A program made the translations under genes and the position numbers. This document shows, piece after piece, positions 13,976-22,217 of a stretch of DNA of 38,650 nucleotides (the stretch's first letter is position 1; each line of letters begins with the position of its first letter). Origin of the DNA: a virus; IMG/VR virus record IMGVR_UViG_3300048686_000279, positions 1-38,650 of that record; one strand, written 5' to 3'. Below the pieces are notes generated by a model. It had not been told where the DNA came from. It did not search any database and saw nothing but the letters and a program-made list of their open reading frames with translations.

Positions 13976-14703
13976 TACCAGTAGACAGTTTATTATACAA
14001 GATCGACCAAAAACTAAATAAACTGTCAACCAATATTCACCAGCAAATAAACTTAGAAGATAAGATCTTAGCACTTAATGAGGCTCAGATAAAGCTGATA
14101 AAACAAAAGGTTGATGGTTTTAGTGTAGTTAGCGGAATGGGACTTGATGCTTTTAAGAAGCGTTATGAGGACCTTCAAAGCTTGGTCGTAACATACAACC
14201 ATCAACCTCTTGATCTCACTCTCAAGAACAAAGAACTAAATCAATGGTTTGCTAATCTGCACCTGCTTGTTCCTAAGTATATGTTCTACATTGATAGTTA
14301 TATACTTGCTGACAAAGGGGTGTGTAAGGATAGAAAGATCTGGATAAACAGAGACTTGGCTAAACATGGTGACCTTCAGTTCATTCTGAATAACGACCAT
14401 TACAAACCAAGCTTTGAATACCAAGAGACTTTCAACTTCCTTTCGACAGATGAAATATCCATCTTTACAGATGGTACGTTCACTCCTAGTAAGATATATA
14501 TGTCTTATATGAGATATCCAGTGTATATAAATGCAGAAGGATATGTCATGCTAGATGGCCAACCATCATTTAACCAAGACTGTGAACTTGAACTCTATCT
14601 AGAGGATGAGTTGTTAGACTTAACAGTACAAAACCTGGCCATGTACACAGAGAACGCTGCTGCTGTTCAGAGTGCACAGTTCAGGATACAGACAAACGAA
14701 TAA
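13972..14703 (+). CDS. Probable connector/neck protein
   Basis: The 243-aa protein has a helical N-terminus with heptad character (about 5-60: LYKIDQKLNKLSTNIHQQINLEDKILALNEAQIKLIKQ), then a beta-rich second half ending in short strands (YMSYMRYPVYINAEGYVMLDGQP, ELELYLEDELLDLTVQNLAMY). The C-terminal part resembles that of the 242-aa protein at 20027-20755 in layout (strand, short gap, long final helix with a basic/polar tail). Both may be ring-forming connector proteins of the head-tail junction. It is coupled to the upstream gene by ATGA. Confidence 0.6.
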   Translation: MIPVDSLLYKIDQKLNKLSTNIHQQINLEDKILALNEAQIKLIKQKVDGFSVVSGMGLDAFKKRYEDLQSLVVTYNHQPLDLTLKNKELNQWFANLHLLVPKYMFYIDSYILADKGVCKDRKIWINRDLAKHGDLQFILNNDHYKPSFEYQETFNFLSTDEISIFTDGTFTPSKIYMSYMRYPVYINAEGYVMLDGQPSFNQDCELELYLEDELLDLTVQNLAMYTENAAAVQSAQFRIQTNE

Positions 14704-14731
14704 ATTTTTTAATCACCTAAAATAAAGCAAA

Positions 14732-15904
14732 ATGGCTGATTTTTCATTAACTACGCTGTTCGTAGTACCAGTAGGGCAATCTGCGCTCCCTAGCTCTGGA
14801 TCTACGCAAAACTTAACAGCAGGCCAAGTGGGTATTTTCAAGAATGATTATACCGTGGCTACAGCTGGCAATATTGCCGCTGCTCCTTACTTTTATATTG
14901 CGCAGGGCCGTACAAACACTTATCTGCAAGGCTCTAAGCGTTCAGATAAGATTAAAGGCTGTCCTTCTGGTGCTGGTTGTAACAGCAATGTAACTGAGTG
15001 GTACAAAGTGGACGGTTGTCCTACTCCTCTCACTCAAATTACAGATGTTGTTAACTGGAACGCACAGTGTGGTGACATCATCACTGTTACACTTCGTGCT
15101 CACTCTAGCTACCTTGACACCTTGTACTTCAACGGTTTCACTCGTTCAGTAACTGTAAATGCACCTTGTTGTGATTGCGGTGGTGATCCTTGTTCTGACG
15201 TTGATGTACCTGCTTTGATTGATGATGTTATCTATCACTTCAATCTTCAAGCTCCTGGTAACAACCCTGACAACATCACTTTCTCTGACTTCTATCAGTT
15301 CCAGAGAATTGGTAACGACCAAAACGCTTTCTTGCGTATCACTGGTAAGCCTCTTACCAAATATGGTCAGCCTTGTGATGTAGCAGCATTTCCTTTCGAG
15401 TATGACAGAATGTGGTTCCGTACATTCGTGTTCAGCGGACCTGCAACTACAGCTGACTTCATTGTAGCTGATCCTTGTAACACCGTTGCTGATCCTGTTG
15501 TTGTACAGCGTTCTTCTTACGCTTCTGGTACTTCTGCAGAGATTGCACAATTGGAGAAAAACTTCTACAGCTACCAAGCTGGTTACCTGAAGCATCTCTA
15601 CAGGATGAATGGTTACAATGAGAACTTTGAAAGCTGGGTGAGTGATGGTACAACTTATAGTACCTACTACATCAAGTTTAATGAGTTCGACAAGTCTGCT
15701 TATCAGTGGGGCGATTATATCTATGAAGACAGCACAGTAATTCTTGCTGTTGAAAAAGATAGCGCTATGGAAACCGCTATTGAAGCAGTTCTTGTGGCAG
15801 GTCTTGGTGCAGTTGTTTCTCAGAACGGTGCGTGTGTAACCACCACTTCTACAACAACCACTGTATGGCCTTCTACTACTACAACATCAACCTTGATTCC
15901 GTAA
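14732..15904 (+). CDS. Virion protein with Cys cluster and Thr-rich C-terminus
   Basis: This 390-aa protein has a beta-rich N-terminal half, a Cys-rich loop near 147-156 (CCDCGGDPC), a mixed middle domain, and a low-complexity C-terminal tail of Thr/Ser (TTTSTTTTVWPSTTTTSTLIP). It is probably an abundant surface protein such as a head fibre or auxiliary capsid protein; codon use is capsid-like, with many CGT and GGT. Its Thr-tail codons (ACA/ACT/ACC mixtures) resemble those in the proteins at 18060, 22218 and 27483. A strong hairpin follows the stop. Confidence 0.65.
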   Translation: MADFSLTTLFVVPVGQSALPSSGSTQNLTAGQVGIFKNDYTVATAGNIAAAPYFYIAQGRTNTYLQGSKRSDKIKGCPSGAGCNSNVTEWYKVDGCPTPLTQITDVVNWNAQCGDIITVTLRAHSSYLDTLYFNGFTRSVTVNAPCCDCGGDPCSDVDVPALIDDVIYHFNLQAPGNNPDNITFSDFYQFQRIGNDQNAFLRITGKPLTKYGQPCDVAAFPFEYDRMWFRTFVFSGPATTADFIVADPCNTVADPVVVQRSSYASGTSAEIAQLEKNFYSYQAGYLKHLYRMNGYNENFESWVSDGTTYSTYYIKFNEFDKSAYQWGDYIYEDSTVILAVEKDSAMETAIEAVLVAGLGAVVSQNGACVTTTSTTTTVWPSTTTTSTLIP

Positions 15905-15934
15905 TAGTAGGCAAGTAACATAGATTATATAACC

Positions 15935-15982
15935 TAAGCCAGAGGTGAGAGGATACTACTCAATCCTCTGGCTTATTTATTT
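15935..15982 (+). terminator. Hairpin/terminator after the Thr-tailed protein gene
   Basis: TAAGCCAGAGG (15935-15945) pairs perfectly with CCTCTGGCTTA (15965-15975). The loop extends the stem with TGAG (15946-15949) pairing CTCA (15959-15962). TTTATTT follows. The next ATG is only 9 bases after the tail, so it may attenuate rather than fully stop transcription. Confidence 0.7.
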
Positions 15983-15990
15983 AAAGCAAC

Positions 15991-16554
15991 ATGGCAGATT
16001 TAAAACTAGACATATTGGTGATCCCAACGTATAATGTAACGACTCTTGGGGTTGCTGATGCTTCCGTTTACCCAACTAATCCTCCTGTTGTTTCTGGTGC
16101 TACAATTGAAATTACGGTTCCTGGATTTGGAACATTTATTAAACCATTCAGCGTTAACGACTTTAACATATTCACCACGTCAAATTTAGGAATAACCCCG
16201 CCAGGTATAGATCAACCTCTACCAGATGGGGTTTACCGTTTAAAATACTCTGTAGCTCCTGCATATATAAACTTTGTAGAAAAGTCAATTATGCGTGTTG
16301 AACAGCTGCAAGAGAAGTTTGATGGTGCGTTTATGAAGCTCGATATGATGGAATGTGATAGAGCTATTAAGACCCAAGCAAAAGTGGATCTCAACTCTAT
16401 CTATTTCTTTATGCAGGGAGCTATTGCTGCTGCAAACAACTGTGCTGATCTTGAAGCAACAAAGCTTTATAATCAGGCAGACATGATGCTGAATAATTTT
16501 ATAAAGAACAATTGTGGGTGCTCTGGAACCAACTACGTTATAAATTTCTACTAA
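15991..16554 (+). CDS. Structural protein, unknown, beta domain plus helical bundle
   Basis: The 187-aa protein starts MADLKLDILVIPTYNVTTLGVAD with beta-sandwich-like alternation through about residue 95 (ATIEITVPGFGTF, DGVYRLKYSVAPAYI), followed by a long helical part (NFVEKSIMRVEQLQEKFDGAFMKLDMMECDRAIKTQAKVDLNSIYFFMQGAIAA) and a short Cys tail (CGCSG). This looks like a small virion decoration or baseplate-type protein with an Ig-like head. Two small genes follow closely. No family was recognised. Confidence 0.65.
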   Translation: MADLKLDILVIPTYNVTTLGVADASVYPTNPPVVSGATIEITVPGFGTFIKPFSVNDFNIFTTSNLGITPPGIDQPLPDGVYRLKYSVAPAYINFVEKSIMRVEQLQEKFDGAFMKLDMMECDRAIKTQAKVDLNSIYFFMQGAIAAANNCADLEATKLYNQADMMLNNFIKNNCGCSGTNYVINFY

Positions 16555-16555
16555 T

Positions 16556-16708
16556 ATGGCTATGTGTAAAAAATGTGGAGCTAAGGTTGGATGCGGATGT
16601 CAATTGATTAACGGTCTTTGTGCTGCATGTAATAGTGCTGTAAAACAAGGAAGAAAACTTATAGGAAATGTTATCACCCAGGCTCACAAATTGTCCAGAG
16701 TGCGCTAG
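16556..16708 (+). CDS. 50-aa Cys-rich mini zinc-ribbon protein
   Basis: The ATG at 16556-16558 lies two bases past the preceding stop. The protein begins MAMCKKCGAKVGCGCQLING and has six Cys at positions 4, 7, 13, 15, 22 and 25 (CKKC, CGC, CAAC), the spacing of a compact zinc ribbon, with a basic helical tail (VKQGRKLIGNVITQAHKLSRVR). It overlaps the next gene by 41 bases. Such mini-proteins may join or stabilise fibres or act as regulators; neither can be told from the sequence. The regular Cys spacing and coupling support a real gene. Confidence 0.7.
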   Translation: MAMCKKCGAKVGCGCQLINGLCAACNSAVKQGRKLIGNVITQAHKLSRVR

Positions 16709-16934
16709 TATCCCAGCATTGATTGGCGATATAGATTGCAAACTAGCTTCTCTTGGAAACAATTTGTACAATAATGTTGTGTTTATGTTGAACCAGCCTG
16801 TACCTGGAGGGGTGATGCTGGACCTCATAAACTACAGAAGAATACTTGTCTACAAGTATTGTAACCCCGATTATGCTGCTCCATTCACGGTGAACATGAT
16901 CGCGAGTAGAGTAAAACTTTTAAAATATAAATAA
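16668..16934 (+). CDS. 88-aa protein with N-terminal CxxC
   Basis: The start overlaps the mini zinc-ribbon gene by 41 bases in another frame. The protein begins MLSPRLTNCPECASIPALIGDIDCKLASLG, with a CPEC pair near residues 9-12 and another Cys at 24, and continues with hydrophobic helices (NNLYNNVVFMLNQPV) and a basic C-terminus (ASRVKLLKYK). The next gene starts immediately after the stop. It looks like a small virion-assembly or fibre-chaperone protein, but no family was recognised. Confidence 0.65.
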   Translation: MLSPRLTNCPECASIPALIGDIDCKLASLGNNLYNNVVFMLNQPVPGGVMLDLINYRRILVYKYCNPDYAAPFTVNMIASRVKLLKYK

Positions 16935-18038
16935 ATGTCCAACATTTGTTCAAATTGCTATAACGGATGTACAGAAACCACATCTGATCAATGTGTAAGA
17001 TATACGGGCGTGGATGTTCCTATTTTGGGAATCAAGACAGGAGACTCTCTTTCGTATGTTGAGCAAGCATTGATTACGTTTCTTACATCTACGCTCGATG
17101 GAAGCGGAATAATCCTACCCATCAATCCTCAGATTATTTGCGAGATTGTAAGTAAGAATCTTGTATCATGTGAAGACCTCAGTCTTCCAAATGTAATCAG
17201 CGCAATCATCAAAGCTGTATGTGAACTAGACACACGTGTTACTGCTCTAGAGGATGACTTTGCTGCTTTAGAAGCATCTTACACTGTGGGATGTCTTACA
17301 GGCGTAACTGGTTCCTCTGGAACACATGATATTCTGCAAGCTGTAATTACAAAGCTTTGTGGCTTAGAGGTGGAGCTTGATGCTCTTGCTCTTGATGTAG
17401 ACACAAACTATGTAAAGCTCGCTGACCTCAACTCTCTGATTGCAGCCTACCTTGCTAGTGTTGGAACTAGCACTAAGTATTACAACCGCATGGTTCCTTA
17501 TGCTGTTGTAGAATACTATGGTACGCTGACAGGTAAGTTTGATGGTACAGGTGCAGGTATTGTTGGAACTGATTGGGAGAAAATCTATCTCTGTAATGGC
17601 TTAAATGGCACTCCTGATAAAAGAGGACGTGTGCCAGTTGGTGCTACAACAGGTATGGGTGGAGGAGCTTTCAATCCTGCAGTGGACCCTGCCATAGCTG
17701 GTAATCCTGCTTATGCCTTATTGGGAACTGCTGGTTCTAACACTGTGACCCTTTCAGCTACAGAAATCCCTGCTCACTCTCACTCAGCTACAGCTATTGT
17801 AACTGACCCTGGACACTTGCATACAATTTCATATGCCCACGGAGAAGCTGATCAGAATGAACCTGGTGTGTATGGTGATCTCATGGATATGAATGGCACA
17901 AAGAGTTCTTCTACTAGCACAAACACAGCAGTTACAGGAGTTTCTGTGGCAGTGAGTGTTGGTTCTACAGGAGGCGGATTAGCCCATACTAACTACCAGC
18001 CTGGTCTGGGATGCTACTACATTATGTATATTCCTTAA
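16935..18038 (+). CDS. Fibre protein with tail-collar-like C-terminal domain
   Basis: The 367-aa protein has an N-terminal Cys-rich attachment segment (SNICSNCYNGCTETTSDQC), a helical/coiled-coil shaft around 90-160 (VTALEDDFAALEAS, LEVELDALALDVD), and a C-terminal domain of the phage tail-collar/short-fibre type. The evidence is DWEKIYLCNGLNGTPDKRGRVPVG (about 214-237) followed by NTVTLSATEIPAHSHS (about 271-286) and a second HLH (near 297), matching the His-rich metal-binding repeats of receptor-binding tips. It probably contacts host polysaccharide. Such domains are frequently exchanged between phages. It starts directly at the stop of the previous gene. Confidence 0.8.
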   Translation: MSNICSNCYNGCTETTSDQCVRYTGVDVPILGIKTGDSLSYVEQALITFLTSTLDGSGIILPINPQIICEIVSKNLVSCEDLSLPNVISAIIKAVCELDTRVTALEDDFAALEASYTVGCLTGVTGSSGTHDILQAVITKLCGLEVELDALALDVDTNYVKLADLNSLIAAYLASVGTSTKYYNRMVPYAVVEYYGTLTGKFDGTGAGIVGTDWEKIYLCNGLNGTPDKRGRVPVGATTGMGGGAFNPAVDPAIAGNPAYALLGTAGSNTVTLSATEIPAHSHSATAIVTDPGHLHTISYAHGEADQNEPGVYGDLMDMNGTKSSSTSTNTAVTGVSVAVSVGSTGGGLAHTNYQPGLGCYYIMYIP

Positions 18039-18059
18039 TAGTTAAACTCTTTATATAAA

Positions 18060-18596
18060 ATGTTATTCCTTCCACAAAATCCCTGTTGTACAACAGCTCC
18101 ACTTGTGACACCCATTTCTTGTGGATGTGATCCTTGTGCTGCACCCCCTATACCAACTAATAATGTTTCGTACAGTGGGCCCAATCTTTCTTGTACGTTG
18201 ATTGCAAACTGTGATTCAGCAACTGTAGCTTTCCAAAAGATTGACACTCAGATTTGTAGCCTCAAACAGCAAATCTACAATCTTCAGGTGGCTTTGGCTA
18301 ATTGTTGCCCAACCACTACAACAACGTCCACTTCTACAAGTTCAACAACAACAACCACCACAACAATTGCTTGTCCTTCTTGTTTGTTCTATTCTGTGAC
18401 TAATTCAACGTTGTCACCTGTTAATATATCCTACTACCAATGTGGAGGGGTTCTTGTAGAAACTTCTGTAGCAGGACCTAGTACGATATATGTATGTGCT
18501 TGCGAAGGAACATTAGTTGTGCCTCCTGTACCAGGTGTGTCATCAGCTAATCTTGGAGCATGTCCTACAACAACCACTACAACTACTGTAGGGTAA
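18060..18596 (+). CDS. Cys-rich protein with two Thr-rich linkers
   Basis: The 178-aa protein begins MLFLPQNPCCTTAPLVTPISCGCDPCAAPP, with many Cys and Pro. It continues with a helical trimer-like segment (CDSATVAFQKIDTQICSLKQQIYNLQVALANCC) and a Thr/Ser tract (about 84-101). After that comes a small Cys domain (CPSCLFYSVTNSTLSPVNISYYQCGG...CACEG), and the protein ends in a second Thr tract (CPTTTTTTTVG). The helix before the linker suggests oligomerisation, as in fibres. The module order (Thr linker, Cys domain, Thr linker) recurs in the 1750-aa protein. A strong terminator follows. Confidence 0.7.
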   Translation: MLFLPQNPCCTTAPLVTPISCGCDPCAAPPIPTNNVSYSGPNLSCTLIANCDSATVAFQKIDTQICSLKQQIYNLQVALANCCPTTTTTSTSTSSTTTTTTTIACPSCLFYSVTNSTLSPVNISYYQCGGVLVETSVAGPSTIYVCACEGTLVVPPVPGVSSANLGACPTTTTTTTVG

Positions 18597-18634
18597 AGTA
18601 ATAAAAAAGCTCTGTTTGTTGGTTTTCAGGGCTT

Positions 18635-18667
18635 CTCCCTGGGGTTTCTACCCTGGGGAGTTTTTTT
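18635..18667 (+). terminator. Strong intrinsic terminator ending the capsid/fibre operon
   Basis: CTCCCTGGGGT (18635-18645) pairs with ACCCTGGGGAG (18650-18660), an 11-bp stem with two G-T pairs, across a TTCT loop and followed by seven Ts (18661-18667). It separates the capsid/fibre genes from the next promoter. Confidence 0.9.
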
Positions 18668-18715
18668 ATTTATAACCAACTTGGTTAGAATGGATAACTG
18701 GAAAGGTTAAAATAA

Positions 18716-18748
18716 TTTGGAAAATATCAAAAAACCTTCGTACCTTTA
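18716..18748 (+). promoter_or_regulatory. Bacteroidota-type promoter of the tail operon
   Basis: TTTG (18716-18719) and TACCTTTA (18741-18748) are spaced by 21 bp, just past the strong terminator. The predicted start is near 18753, leaving about 24 bases to ATG 18777. Confidence 0.6.
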
Positions 18749-18776
18749 GGGCAATTTTAATTATAAAAAGTTGCAA

Positions 18777-20027
18777 ATGCCTGAAAATCAATCTCTTCTG
18801 CAACAGCTGGAGCAAATGCTTCACTGGAAAAAGAGCAAAAAGTTCTATGCAGACAAACTAAACATCACAGAAAATGAGGTGGATGAGTTAATGAGGGAGT
18901 TGCGAGGATCAGAAGAAATACAGAATGACGCTGAAATTGCGAACTATATTGGAGAGCTAGAAGACCATGTGGTAAGGTTTTTGGAGGATGTGCAGAAGGG
19001 AACAGGTGAGGTGGTGTTCAACTCCAAAGATGAAATTAAGAGCTTAGACGAGTTAATTGAGAAGTGCAATATTGACACAGAAAAGTGGGAGATAACTAAA
19101 TACGTACAGAACTACTGGGGTAATGGTAACCAGCCTCATTGGCAAGTGAAAGCTTGGTTGGGTAAGAAGAAGGATGAGCAAGTGTTTCAAGATAGCTTCA
19201 TATCCTTCCTAGAAAACTACAAACCAGTATCTCCAGAAATAATGGCTCCCAAATATGAGAAAGGTAAAGAGAGTGCTTGCCTAATCATCAATAAACAGGA
19301 TTCCCATTTAAACAAGCTAGATGTAGGAGGAGAGAATGATATCGAACAACGCTTTGGTGATTTCATCCAGAGGGTGGAAATAATCCTAAATCAATCTTCT
19401 CTGTCTAACAATCTCACAGATATCAAATACATCATTGGTTCTGATGAGTTCAATAGTGAATTCACTAACACAACTACAAAGGGCACTCCCCAACAAAACA
19501 TCCTTTCATATCATGATGCTTTTCAGGCAATATGTGATCATGAAGTGAGCGTGATAAACCTGCTCCTTCAGAAAGGAGAAAATGTGGATGTTATATTTGT
19601 AGCTGGCAATCATGATGAATATGTAGGATGGCATTTGGCCAGTTGGTTACAAACCTACTTTAGAAACGAGGAGCGTGTGTTCTTTGATATCTCTCCAAGA
19701 TATAGGAAGTACGTAAGCTATGGCACCTCAGCATTAATGTTCAATCATGGAGATGCTCTGAAGCCTGCAAAGCTTGCTGGTTTGTTCCCTATGGAATTTA
19801 AGAGTGAGTGGTCAGATCATGAGAATTTCTACATATTTACAGGTGATAAACACCATGAAATGAGTCTTGATTTCAATGGTATTAAGTTCTATCAGCTCCC
19901 TGCATTCTCTACAGCCAAAAGTGGCTGGGATGATAAGAATGGATACACCATCACTAAAGGTGAGGTGACTGGGTTCTTGATAGATTTACAAGACGGAATA
20001 ACGAATATATTCAAACAGTATTTATAA
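18777..20027 (+). CDS. Calcineurin-like metallophosphoesterase
   Basis: The frame opens with TTG at 18771, but ATG 18777 is preferred, giving 416 aa. Residues about 18-45 (KSKKFYADKLNITENEVDELMRELRG) look like a helix-turn-helix. The catalytic core has DxH (D175, H177 in NKQDSH), GSDE (221-224, in place of GD), GNHD (277-280), NHGD (323-326) and GDKHHE (356-361), the ordered metal-ligand set of Mre11/SbcD-type and other metallophosphatases. Substrate (nucleic acid, nucleotide or phosphoprotein) cannot be told. It opens the tail-gene operon and overlaps the next ATG by one base, an unusual neighbourhood for an enzyme; virion association is possible. Confidence 0.85.
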   Translation: MPENQSLLQQLEQMLHWKKSKKFYADKLNITENEVDELMRELRGSEEIQNDAEIANYIGELEDHVVRFLEDVQKGTGEVVFNSKDEIKSLDELIEKCNIDTEKWEITKYVQNYWGNGNQPHWQVKAWLGKKKDEQVFQDSFISFLENYKPVSPEIMAPKYEKGKESACLIINKQDSHLNKLDVGGENDIEQRFGDFIQRVEIILNQSSLSNNLTDIKYIIGSDEFNSEFTNTTTKGTPQQNILSYHDAFQAICDHEVSVINLLLQKGENVDVIFVAGNHDEYVGWHLASWLQTYFRNEERVFFDISPRYRKYVSYGTSALMFNHGDALKPAKLAGLFPMEFKSEWSDHENFYIFTGDKHHEMSLDFNGIKFYQLPAFSTAKSGWDDKNGYTITKGEVTGFLIDLQDGITNIFKQYL

Positions 20028-20755
20028 TGTCAACTTTTAGGAAGTTAGTTTCAGATGCGCGCTCTATGCACAAGTTGCTCTCCACGGACAACTTGATCAC
20101 GGATAGGGCTATCATGTCTGAAATTAAGAACAATGCCTTCCTCTTGATAAAGCGTGAGACTAACTTGAGGAAGTTATGGGCAACCGATACAGTTTTTACT
20201 ACCGTTCCGTGTTTGGAAATGGTGGAAGTTCCTATTTCTGAATGCTGTGATTATGCTGATCCTTGTACAGTGGCTAGAACAAAATTCAAGCTTCCTAGGA
20301 TTACAGAGGGTAATTATCAGTATGTTATTCAGGGTGTTTATTCAATTAACGCCATGAGTGGACAAGGAAAGAAACTTAAGGAAATAACCATCAACCGATA
20401 CGTGAATTTGCTCAAGCTTCCAATAATCAAGAAGGAAGAATACTATTGGATTTCTAATGGATATCTGTATGTGAACAACCCTCTGTTGAAAGCAATAAGA
20501 CTTGTTGCTCTATTCGAGGAAGATGTTCCAAATGAGATAATGTATCCAGAATGTGGATGCGGCACTCCAGATTACACCACAGAACAACTGTGTTTAAATC
20601 CGTTAGACAAAGAATCCCCTGTTCCTGGCTACCTGGAAAAGCAGGTGTTGGAACTCACTTCTCAGAAGCTTCTCTCCACGTATTTCAAATTGAAAACAGA
20701 CATCACAAGTGATGGCGTTGATGGTCAAGCACCTAACGCTCCAAACTTGAGATAA
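20027..20755 (+). CDS. Probable tail ring/connector protein
   Basis: The 242-aa protein begins MSTFRKLVSDARSMHKLLSTDNLITDRAIMSEIKNNAFLLIKRE, a helical start. It continues with beta-rich segments (YQYVIQGVYSINAM, KEITINRYVNLLKLPIIKKEEYYWISNGYLYV), Cys pairs (CCDYADPC; CGCG) and a final helix with an acidic then polar tail. This fits a ring-type connector of the short tail. Its C-terminal pattern resembles the protein at 13972-14703. The position between the phosphoesterase and the HU-like/adaptor genes matches where crAss-like phages carry ring proteins. Exact ring identity cannot be given. Confidence 0.6.
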   Translation: MSTFRKLVSDARSMHKLLSTDNLITDRAIMSEIKNNAFLLIKRETNLRKLWATDTVFTTVPCLEMVEVPISECCDYADPCTVARTKFKLPRITEGNYQYVIQGVYSINAMSGQGKKLKEITINRYVNLLKLPIIKKEEYYWISNGYLYVNNPLLKAIRLVALFEEDVPNEIMYPECGCGTPDYTTEQLCLNPLDKESPVPGYLEKQVLELTSQKLLSTYFKLKTDITSDGVDGQAPNAPNLR

Positions 20756-20758
20756 GAC

Positions 20759-21235
20759 ATGAGAATAAAGATAGACTGGAGAAGCGCCAGCAAAGAAAAC
20801 TACATCAGTTTCTGTAAGAAACATCCGTCCATCAAACTCACTTTCGATCAATGGAGAAACATCATCTATTCATTTAATGATGCTTTCAAAGAGTACATCC
20901 TTGAGACAGGAGAACGAGCAAAGCTACCTTTTGGTTTTGGTGAGTTTGCAATAAACAAGAAAAAGCGCAGGAAGATAAAAGGAGTTGATGGGAAAGAGTT
21001 TGTCAACCTTCCTATTGACTGGAAAAAGACAAGGGAGAAAGGCAAGCGCATCTACAACTTCAACTTTCACACAGAGGGATTCTTTTTTGGATGGATGTGG
21101 TTCAAGACAACAGCTAGATTCAAACATTCTCAGCTGTGGTATTTTAAACCTTCCAGAAACACGTCTAGGCTTCTTTCACATTACATAAACGCTGATGATA
21201 AATATCAGCATCTCTATCACGAATGGAAAAAGTAA
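20759..21235 (+). CDS. HU/IHF-like protein in the tail cluster
   Basis: The 158-aa protein begins MRIKIDWRSASKENYISFCKKHPSIKLTFDQWRNIIYSFNDAFKEYILETGERAKLPFGFGEFAINKKK. The helix-turn-helix-like first part followed by PFGFGEFAI and a run of Lys/Arg (KKKRRKIKG) is the HU/IHF pattern, with GFGEF at the start of the beta saddle. An extra basic, aromatic C-terminal part follows (GFFFGWMWFKTTARFKHSQLWYF). In crAss-like phages IHF-like genes lie next to the tail ring genes, as here. It may line the DNA exit channel or organise DNA in the virion; this is inference. Confidence 0.75.
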   Translation: MRIKIDWRSASKENYISFCKKHPSIKLTFDQWRNIIYSFNDAFKEYILETGERAKLPFGFGEFAINKKKRRKIKGVDGKEFVNLPIDWKKTREKGKRIYNFNFHTEGFFFGWMWFKTTARFKHSQLWYFKPSRNTSRLLSHYINADDKYQHLYHEWKK

Positions 21236-21240
21236 AATAG

Positions 21241-22212
21241 ATGTCATACTATTACAAATATAATTTCATCAGTCCTGAGCCTGTGTATGCCACCGTTAAG
21301 GAGGAATTCAAAAGCTATTTTGACACAGGAGCTGTTGATGATTTGATGTTCCCCACCTACCTGGACAAATGTCTCAGGAAGCTGGGTAGAACCACTTATG
21401 TGATTTCTCAGGAAATCCTACACATCTGTGATTATGAGGCTAGGCTCCCAGATAACTTTTATGCCGTTCGTGAAGCTTGGATGTGTACAGCTGTAAATGG
21501 TTTTCCTTATCAGCAAGCTAATTCATTCTACTCACAGGCTGCTAGTTCTACAACAATTCAGGTGAGTCCTGTAATTGTATACGGTAATCCTTGTGAAGAG
21601 GGTAATTGTGGTCAAGAGTTTTGTCCTAAGTGTATGCCTAACTTGGTTCAGGCTGTCTACAAGACAAACAACCAAGCTGCTGTTACCTATCGAAAGGAAT
21701 ATCTTCTCAAACCTGGTAATATCTCCGCACAGGGTAACTGTGGTGTAGACTATACCAACAACTGGGAATTCTATCAGGAGGCACCTCCACTTAATGAATT
21801 TACCCCTGGTTCCTCTTGGTATGACTCATTTGACATTAGAGACAATAAGTTTGTCACTAACTTCCGCAATGGTATTGTTCACCTTCTTTTCTATGCTACA
21901 GAATATGATGCTGGTGGAAACCAGTTAATTCCTGACAACTATCGTATCAGGGAGTTTGTTGAAGCTTTCATTAAGTACAAGGTGGTAGAAACTCTCACCA
22001 ACCAAACTAATGATGAGACATACAATCAGCTAGAGAGGAAGATGATGAACTATAAACAACAGGCTGATGAAGCGTTCATCATGGCTGATATTGAGATTAA
22101 GAAGCAAGATCCTTGGACTAAACAACGTAGGATTAAGAACGACCTTAACAGATTTAATATGTATGAACTCCCCAATCGTACTAACAGATATGGTTGGAGA
22201 CGTAATAACTAA
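21241..22212 (+). CDS. Tail adaptor protein (P22 gp4/T7 gp11-like candidate)
   Basis: The 323-aa protein has a helical N-terminus (FISPEPVYATVKEEFKSYFDTGAVDDLMFPTYLDKCLRKLG), a central beta region with a Cys cluster (CEEGNCGQEFCPKC, about 119-132) and a long C-terminal helical hairpin (REFVEAFIKYKVVETLTNQTNDETYNQLERKMMNYKQQADEAFIMADIEIKKQD, about 248-300). That last pattern is the one seen in head-to-tail adaptor proteins of podoviruses. The Cys cluster may bind zinc. It sits directly before the giant tail protein, as expected for an adaptor docked between portal and tail. Confidence 0.65.
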   Translation: MSYYYKYNFISPEPVYATVKEEFKSYFDTGAVDDLMFPTYLDKCLRKLGRTTYVISQEILHICDYEARLPDNFYAVREAWMCTAVNGFPYQQANSFYSQAASSTTIQVSPVIVYGNPCEEGNCGQEFCPKCMPNLVQAVYKTNNQAAVTYRKEYLLKPGNISAQGNCGVDYTNNWEFYQEAPPLNEFTPGSSWYDSFDIRDNKFVTNFRNGIVHLLFYATEYDAGGNQLIPDNYRIREFVEAFIKYKVVETLTNQTNDETYNQLERKMMNYKQQADEAFIMADIEIKKQDPWTKQRRIKNDLNRFNMYELPNRTNRYGWRRNN

Positions 22213-22217
22213 CAGTA

